From ZC4RG36 sp964652205 (GTDB lineage Bacteria; Chloroflexota; Anaerolineae; Aggregatilineales; Phototrophicaceae), in NCBI GenBank assembly GCA_964652205.1, contig CAZZAO010000002.1, positions 38,478-102,477 on the forward strand: a DNA stretch of 64,000 nucleotides. Direction: 5' to 3'. Positions 58,819 through 64,000 of this stretch are shown piece after piece (within the stretch, counting starts at the first letter, position 1; each line of letters starts with the position of its first letter). A program made the position numbers and the translations under genes. The notes under the pieces were generated by a model. That model was not told the DNA's origin. It worked only from the letters and a program-made list of their open reading frames with translations, and made no database searches.

Positions 58819-59886
58819 ATGTTCAGGCGTCCCGTAGTAATTTCCATCTTACTGGCTTTGCTGCTCACAAGTATTGGTGCGTGGACGGTGTCGGCGCAGG
58901 ATGCGACCCCGACACCTTTTGTCGCTGAGGTCGGCCCGATCACCAAAGCGGTCATGGATCGTGGCGCGCTGATTTGCGGCGTGAACGCGACCCTGCCCGG
59001 CTTCGGCTTCCAGGATGCGAACGGCAATTTCGCCGGTTTCGACATCGACTTCTGCAAGGCGGTTGCCGCCGCCATCCTCGGTGATTCGACCAAAGTGACC
59101 TACAAGGCACTGACGGCGGCGCAGCGCCCGACCGCGCTGGCGTCCGGCGAAATCGACCTGATGGCGCGTAACACCACCTGGACGAGCAGCCGCGACACCG
59201 AGTGGGGCGCGACCTTTGGCCCGACGACCTTCTACGATGGTCAGGGCGTGATGGTCGATGCCGACTCCGGCATCGCTGACCTCAAGGGCCTCGAAGGCGG
59301 CACGATCTGCACCGACGCCGGGACGACCACCGAACTGAACATCACCGACGCGATGAAGAAGGCGGGCGCCGAGTTCACGCTCCAGACCTTCCCCTCATTC
59401 GACCCGGCGATGGACGCTTTCCAGGCGGGCCGCTGCGACGCTGTGACCACCGACATCAGCGGTCTGGTCTCGAAGAAGGCGTCGGCGGCTGACCCCGGCA
59501 AGTTCACCATTCTGGACGTCACCTTGAGCAAGGAACCGCTCGGCCCGCTCTCGCCCCAGTCCGACCCGCAGTTTGCGGACATCGTCCGCTGGGTCGCCTA
59601 CGGCATGATGCAGGCGGAAGAATGGGGAATCACCAGCCAGAACGTCGATAGCTTCCTGACCAACGAAGACCCCGGCATCGAGCGCCTGCTCGGCCAGGGC
59701 GGCAATGCGTCCGGCTCGTACTTCGGCATCCCCAACGATTTCATGGTCACGGTCATCAAGCAGGTTGGCAACTACGGCGAGGTCTACGCCCGTAACCTCG
59801 GCCCGGACACCATCTTCAAGCTGCCGCGCGGCCTCAATGACCTGTGGACGAACGGCGGCCTGATGTACGCGCCGCCCTTCCGTTAG
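58819..59886 (+). CDS. aapJ: Amino-acid ABC transporter binding protein
   Basis: 355 residues. Signal peptide to VSAQDA, linker TPTPFV, then the AapJ fold: VMDRGALICGVNATLPGFGFQD, FAGFDIDFCKAVAAAILGD, LMARNTTWTSSRDTEWGA and SPQSDPQFADIVRWVAYGM. AapJ proteins of general L-amino acid permeases bind many polar amino acids. First gene of aapJQMP. A 16-bp hairpin separates it from the permease gene, as is common for binding proteins made in excess. Confidence 0.93.
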   Translation: MFRRPVVISILLALLLTSIGAWTVSAQDATPTPFVAEVGPITKAVMDRGALICGVNATLPGFGFQDANGNFAGFDIDFCKAVAAAILGDSTKVTYKALTAAQRPTALASGEIDLMARNTTWTSSRDTEWGATFGPTTFYDGQGVMVDADSGIADLKGLEGGTICTDAGTTTELNITDAMKKAGAEFTLQTFPSFDPAMDAFQAGRCDAVTTDISGLVSKKASAADPGKFTILDVTLSKEPLGPLSPQSDPQFADIVRWVAYGMMQAEEWGITSQNVDSFLTNEDPGIERLLGQGGNASGSYFGIPNDFMVTVIKQVGNYGEVYARNLGPDTIFKLPRGLNDLWTNGGLMYAPPFR

Positions 59887-59911
59887 TCAGACCGGGTTGT
59901 CAGTGAGTTCA

Positions 59912-59949
59912 CAGCCTGCCGCTGGAACAGGACTTCCAGCGGCAGGCTG
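59912..59949 (+). other. Perfect 16-bp hairpin after the binding-protein gene
   Basis: CAGCCTGCCGCTGGAA (59912-59927) and TTCCAGCGGCAGGCTG (59934-59949), loop CAGGAC. No T run. It would protect the upstream messenger from 3' decay or reduce read-through. Confidence 0.75.
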
Positions 59950-59990
59950 CCCGCTTTCGGTAACTCTGGTTGTGGAGTGATGGAACCCTG

Positions 59991-61364
59991 ATGCAGGACG
60001 CAGGTCTGTTCAAACGCATCACGTCCTTCCTGCTCGACAGCCGAACCCTTCAGGCCATCGCGCAGATCATCTTTGTCATCGTCGCGGTGCTGGTTTTCTA
60101 CCGCCTCGCCGGGAACGTCCTCGATCAGCTTTCCGCCAAAAGTATCAGCCCCAACCTGACTTTCCTCAAAGACCGGGCCGGTTTCGAGCTGGCGGATTCG
60201 GGCGATTACAACCCGGACAAAAGTTACTCTGAAGCCTTTAAAGTCGGCGTGATTAACACCATTCGCGTGGTCGTCGTCGGTCTGATTCTGACGACCATCA
60301 TCGGCGTGATCGGGGGTGTGCTGCTGCTCAGCCATAACTGGGTGGTTCGTAACATCACGCGGGCGCTGGTCGAAATTATTCACGATACGCCGTTATTAAT
60401 GCAGCTTTTTATCTGGTATTACGTCGTCATTCTGGCGCTGCCGCCGCTGCGACAGGCGATTGAGGTTCCGGCCACGCCGATTGTTGTCATCCCCGCGCGC
60501 TGGCTGGTCTACGTTATCGCCCTGATCGTCATGAGCCGGGTGATGACCCGGCTCGCCGAAGAGTCGCCGTGGCGGCTGTTCGCGCCAATCATGGCAATCG
60601 CCGCGATCATCGTCGTCGAAATTCTGAATCTGCTGCCGATCCCGCTGGCGCGGCTGGCGGTCGAGCCATTCATCCTGCTGAGTAACCGAGGGCTGGCGCT
60701 GCCGGCGCTGGCCGAAGGCGAGGGCTTCACGATCTGGCTGGCCTTTGCCGCCGCCGGACTCGTAATTGGCATCATGGTCATCGCGCTCCTCGGCATCCTG
60801 CGCGACCGAACGGGGATACGCGCGCCGCGCCTGCTGGTCGGCCTGCTGACCTGGATCGCGGCGATGGCGCTCGGCTGGGTCGCGGCGGGGGGCGCGCCGC
60901 TGGTCGCCAGCCTGCCCGCGCGCACGGGTCTGCGCTACGGCGCGGGGACGATTTTGCTGCCGGAATATACAGCGCTGCTGATCGGGCTGGCGATTTACAC
61001 AGCGTCCTATATTGCTGAAATTGTCCGCGCGGGCATTCAGGCCGTCCCGCACGGCCAGATCGAAGCCGCGCGCGCGCTCGGCCTGCGCTACACCGAAACG
61101 CTGCGGCTGATTATCCTGCCGCAGGCGCTGCGGGTGATTCTGCCGCCGCTCGGCAATCAGTACCTCAACCTGTCGAAAAATTCGAGCCTCGGCGTCGCCA
61201 TTGCCTTCACCGAGGTCTTTCAGGTCACATCGACCATCATCAACCAGAGCGGGCAGGCGGTCACTGGCATCCTGCTGATTATGGCCTGCTACCTCACCCT
61301 GAGCCTGATTATCTCCGCTGGCCTGAACCTGATTAACCGCCGCTTCCAACTGGTGACGAGGTAG
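59991..61364 (+). CDS. aapQ: Amino-acid ABC permease (AapQ type)
   Basis: 457 residues from the ATG at 59991; a TTG seven codons upstream is possible. Family order: N-terminal helix (TLQAIAQIIFVIVAVLVFY), an early transport segment (VGVINTIRVVVVGLILTTIIGVIG), a long middle insert of extra helices usual for AapQ (residues about 145-310), and the EAA loop HGQIEAARALGLRYTETLRLIILPQAL. Pairs with the next permease, from which it is separated by two bases. Confidence 0.9.
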   Translation: MQDAGLFKRITSFLLDSRTLQAIAQIIFVIVAVLVFYRLAGNVLDQLSAKSISPNLTFLKDRAGFELADSGDYNPDKSYSEAFKVGVINTIRVVVVGLILTTIIGVIGGVLLLSHNWVVRNITRALVEIIHDTPLLMQLFIWYYVVILALPPLRQAIEVPATPIVVIPARWLVYVIALIVMSRVMTRLAEESPWRLFAPIMAIAAIIVVEILNLLPIPLARLAVEPFILLSNRGLALPALAEGEGFTIWLAFAAAGLVIGIMVIALLGILRDRTGIRAPRLLVGLLTWIAAMALGWVAAGGAPLVASLPARTGLRYGAGTILLPEYTALLIGLAIYTASYIAEIVRAGIQAVPHGQIEAARALGLRYTETLRLIILPQALRVILPPLGNQYLNLSKNSSLGVAIAFTEVFQVTSTIINQSGQAVTGILLIMACYLTLSLIISAGLNLINRRFQLVTR

Positions 61365-61366
61365 CC

Positions 61367-63355
61367 ATGACGTCGATTTCCGACCCTCGCTCGCCTTACC
61401 CCATCGCGCCGCAGGTCAATTACGACGAACCGATGACCAAACCGCCGCCGCTGCTCGAAGTCGGGCCGCTGGCGTGGGTGCGCCACAATCTGTTCAGCTC
61501 GACCTTCGACACCGTCCTGACGATTGTCTTTAGCTTCATCGCCGTCAGCATCATCATCGGGCTGCTCGGCTGGTCGATTGCCGACGCCAACTGGCTCGTC
61601 ATCAACCGCAATCTGCGCGCCTTCATGGTCGGGCGCTTCCCGGTCGATGAACTGTGGCGCATCAACGTCATGGCGCTCTATCTGCTGTTCGCAGCCGGTT
61701 TCAGCGTCCGCACCTGGGGCCACTTCTCGCGCAGCTTCATCGCGGTGATTGCGACGCTGCTGGCGCTGGCCTTCATCGTGCCGCCGGTCGTCTACGCCAC
61801 GACCGCGCCGCCAGTCGCCTATCTTGCCGCCGGTAACGGGCAGGTCAAGGCCGGAACCGTCACCGAGACGCCGATTCCTGATGTCGGCTTCATCGGCAAA
61901 CAGGGCGAAGTTGTCACCGTGAAGGTCGCGCCAATTTCGAGCGATCTCGATATCGAGATGCTGTCCGGCTTCAGCGACCGCGCCAGCACCGCCGTCACCA
62001 ACGCGGCGGAACAGCGTCAATCAGCCTTCGACCAGCAGGCCGAAATCAACCAGCAGCTTGCAGGCGATTTGTTGACCGACGAGGAACGCGCTGACCTGAC
62101 CGAGACGCTCGACGGGCTGAAGCTGCCAGAGGCGGTCACGGAAACGCTTGACCTCAACCGGCAGCCGACTCAGGTTCAGGTGATCGATGGCGCGACGCAG
62201 CAGGTGATCGCCGAACAGACGCTCAGCGCCGACGGCGACATACTCACGCTGACCCTGCCCGCCAGCGGCTGGTATCTGCTGCACAAGGTCACTGACGCTA
62301 AATCCGGCATTTCGCTGCTGCGAACGACTGGCATCTCGCCGCTGATCGCCAGCCAGACACCATCCGGCGCGAACCTCTACACCCGCGCCGTCGATGGCTT
62401 CGAGACGCTGGCCGCGCGCCCGCAGGTTGACGGCAAGGACGCGCCGATGCTGGTGCTGCTCGACAACCAGTACAACGGTCAGCGCAGCTTCAGCACTTAC
62501 CTGCGTCTGCTGGTCGCCCCCTTTCTGAATCAGGCCAATGTCACGCTGCTGGTGCTGGCTGCGGCTGTCGCCCTCGGCTACGCGCTTGCCGCCGCGTTCA
62601 GGCGTATTCACCTGAACGGGCAAAAGGCGAGTCTGGCGCAGCAGCTTGTGCGTTTCCTCTGGCTGATCGCGCCGATCATCATCTTTCTGCTGATCGCCTC
62701 GATCAACCCGGATACCTGGGGCGGCCTGCTGCTGACCTTCCTGCTGACGACGGTTGGCCTGGTCGCCTCATTCCCGCTTGGCGTGCTGCTGGCGCTCGGT
62801 CGGCGCAGCCGCCTGCCGATTGTCAAAGTCGCCTGCGTGCTGTACATCGAAGTGGTGCGCGGCGTCCCGCTGGTTTCGGTGCTGTTCATCGCCCAGTTGA
62901 TGCTGCCGCTGCTCAGTCCGGGGCTGCAAACGGTCCCCGGCGTGCTGCGGGCGATGGCTGGCATCACCCTGTTCAGCGCGGCGTACCTGGCCGAGAACGT
63001 GCGCGGCGGGTTGCAGGCCATCCCGCCGGGGCAGGAAGAAGCCGCCCATGCGCTCGGCCTGAGCAGCTTCCAGACGATCACGCGGATCACCCTGCCGCAG
63101 GCGCTGCGGCTGGTGATTCCAGCGCTGGTCGGCCAGGCCATCTCGCTGTTCAAGGACACGACGCTCGTCGCCATCGTCGGCCTGTTCGATCTGCTGAGAA
63201 TCGCCGATACCTCAGTAGCGCAGGCCGAGTTCGCCGGTCGGCGTGCCGAGACGTTCTTCTTCATCGGCATCATTTACTTCCTGTTCAGCTTTTTGATGAC
63301 TTACGTCAGCCGGCGCATCGAAGAAAGTGGCTCCGGCGTCATGCGCCACGTATAA
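61367..63355 (+). CDS. aapM: Amino-acid ABC permease (AapM type) with large insert
   Basis: 662 residues, much longer than typical AapM (roughly 380-430). Residues 45-145 hold the first helices and 425-655 the permease core with the EAA loop (557-580, EEAAHALGLSSFQTITRITL). Between them, residues about 150-390 are hydrophilic and lie outside the membrane: a coiled segment (205-265) and a beta-sandwich-like part (PTQVQVIDGATQQVIAEQTL, LTLTLPASGWYLLHK). A direct sensing or substrate-scaffold role is possible. The gene starts two bases after aapQ. Confidence 0.88.
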   Translation: MTSISDPRSPYPIAPQVNYDEPMTKPPPLLEVGPLAWVRHNLFSSTFDTVLTIVFSFIAVSIIIGLLGWSIADANWLVINRNLRAFMVGRFPVDELWRINVMALYLLFAAGFSVRTWGHFSRSFIAVIATLLALAFIVPPVVYATTAPPVAYLAAGNGQVKAGTVTETPIPDVGFIGKQGEVVTVKVAPISSDLDIEMLSGFSDRASTAVTNAAEQRQSAFDQQAEINQQLAGDLLTDEERADLTETLDGLKLPEAVTETLDLNRQPTQVQVIDGATQQVIAEQTLSADGDILTLTLPASGWYLLHKVTDAKSGISLLRTTGISPLIASQTPSGANLYTRAVDGFETLAARPQVDGKDAPMLVLLDNQYNGQRSFSTYLRLLVAPFLNQANVTLLVLAAAVALGYALAAAFRRIHLNGQKASLAQQLVRFLWLIAPIIIFLLIASINPDTWGGLLLTFLLTTVGLVASFPLGVLLALGRRSRLPIVKVACVLYIEVVRGVPLVSVLFIAQLMLPLLSPGLQTVPGVLRAMAGITLFSAAYLAENVRGGLQAIPPGQEEAAHALGLSSFQTITRITLPQALRLVIPALVGQAISLFKDTTLVAIVGLFDLLRIADTSVAQAEFAGRRAETFFFIGIIYFLFSFLMTYVSRRIEESGSGVMRHV

Positions 63356-63387
63356 TCGGCGCACTGAAGACAAGTTGAGAAACGACG

Positions 63388-64000
63388 ATGGAAACTCCTC
63401 ACGAAACGGTCAGTCTCAGCGGCCAGCCGATCATTCACTGCGTCGGCGTCAATAAATGGTTCGGCGAGTTTCACGTCCTGCGCGATATCAGCATCGACGT
63501 TCAGCCGCGCGAAGTGGTCGTCGTCATCGGGCCGTCCGGCTCCGGCAAATCGACCTTCATCCGCTGCATCAACCGGCTTGAGGAGCATCAGGAAGGCGAA
63601 ATCGTCGTCGATGGCATCGAGTTGAGTCACGACGTGCGCAACATCGCCGCCGTCCGCCGCGAAATCGGGATGGTGTTTCAGCAGTTCAACCTGTTCCCGC
63701 ATCTGACCGTGCTGGAGAACATCATGCTCGCGCCGATGAAGGTGCGCGGCTGGAAGAAAGACCGCGCCGAAGCGAAAGCGCGCGAGCTGCTGGAGCGCGT
63801 CAATATCCCCGAACAGGCCGCCAAATATCCGGGCCAGCTTTCCGGCGGGCAGCAGCAGCGCGTCGCCATCGCCCGCGCGCTGGCGATGGAGCCGAAAATC
63901 ATGCTGTTCGACGAGCCGACCTCAGCGCTCGACCCGGAGATGATTAAGGAAGTACTCGACGTCATGAAAGAGCTGGCCCTCAGCGGCATGACGATGGGCG
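63388..64000 (+). CDS. aapP: Amino-acid ABC ATPase, cut by window end
   Basis: 204 codons are present. GPSGSGKST is Walker A, VFQQFNLFPHLTVLENI is the Q loop region, LSGGQQQRVAIARALAM the signature, and IMLFDEPTSALDPE Walker B with the D loop. It matches the AapP/GlnQ amino-acid importers and would drive the AapQ-AapM permease. The ATG at 63388 follows the permease stop by 32 bases, with GAGAAACGACG upstream. Roughly 40-50 residues are missing. Confidence 0.95.
   Translation, partial: METPHETVSLSGQPIIHCVGVNKWFGEFHVLRDISIDVQPREVVVVIGPSGSGKSTFIRCINRLEEHQEGEIVVDGIELSHDVRNIAAVRREIGMVFQQFNLFPHLTVLENIMLAPMKVRGWKKDRAEAKARELLERVNIPEQAAKYPGQLSGGQQQRVAIARALAMEPKIMLFDEPTSALDPEMIKEVLDVMKELALSGMTMG

Overview
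The window reads as a GC-rich bacterial chromosome, most likely Chloroflexota (Anaerolineae-like). The support is indirect: many secreted proteins begin with a signal peptide followed by a Gln-Asp-Ala-Thr-Pro-type linker, there are several ArnT/GT39-like membrane glycosyltransferases, and DUF6062, DUF983, YacL-type PIN/TRAM and SWIM proteins occur. A 10-base run of N at 11086-11095 points to a scaffolded draft assembly. I see no rRNA, tRNA, IS element, prophage or CRISPR array.

Layout. 1-5545: end of one gene, then three tandem paralogous polytopic glycosyltransferases with a small membrane-anchored protein between the second and third. 5609-8666: lpdA, a repeat cluster, and an RNA methyltransferase coupled to a secreted protein. 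8742-10942: a TetR regulator with a palindromic operator, driving an FAD monooxygenase fused to a SpoIIAA-like domain. 10953-15002: DUF6062 protein, Met-rich secreted protein, small protein, RRM protein, secreted TIM-barrel glycosidase-like protein. 15095-15792: PIN toxin-antitoxin pair. 15797-17230: infC-rpmI-rplT with its own promoter, a possible attenuator and a non-canonical infC start. 17342-23838: two unknown proteins, a lipoprotein, two oxidoreductases, a serine hydrolase.

24092-29304 is a sugar uptake operon (binding protein, double ATPase, L-rhamnose mutarotase, SDR dehydrogenase, permease), so L-rhamnose or a related sugar is the likely substrate. A DUF433/DUF5615 toxin-antitoxin pair follows. 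30057-30766 holds a tandem-SWIM protein preceded by a 17-codon reading frame and an intrinsic terminator, which looks like an attenuator. 30811-33768: moaB, an acetyltransferase, a fourth GT39-like gene. 34923-42930: five exported proteins or hydrolases with beta-propeller, SH3 and PA14-like domains. 42993-50158: a complete LacI-regulated CUT1 sugar ABC operon ending in a GH2 glycosidase, without its own ATPase. 50394-58534: UlaG-like hydrolase, membrane proteins, alcohol dehydrogenase, a 1058-residue hybrid PAS/GAF histidine kinase, YacL-like protein, DUF6941-like protein. 58680-64000: an aapJQMP-type amino-acid ABC operon cut by the window end; its AapM-like permease carries a roughly 240-residue extracytoplasmic insert.

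Two themes cross the window. A short GC-rich palindromic repeat family occurs at about seven loci, several of them at gene 3' ends or inside coding sequence. All three ABC operons have a strong hairpin directly after the binding-protein gene.
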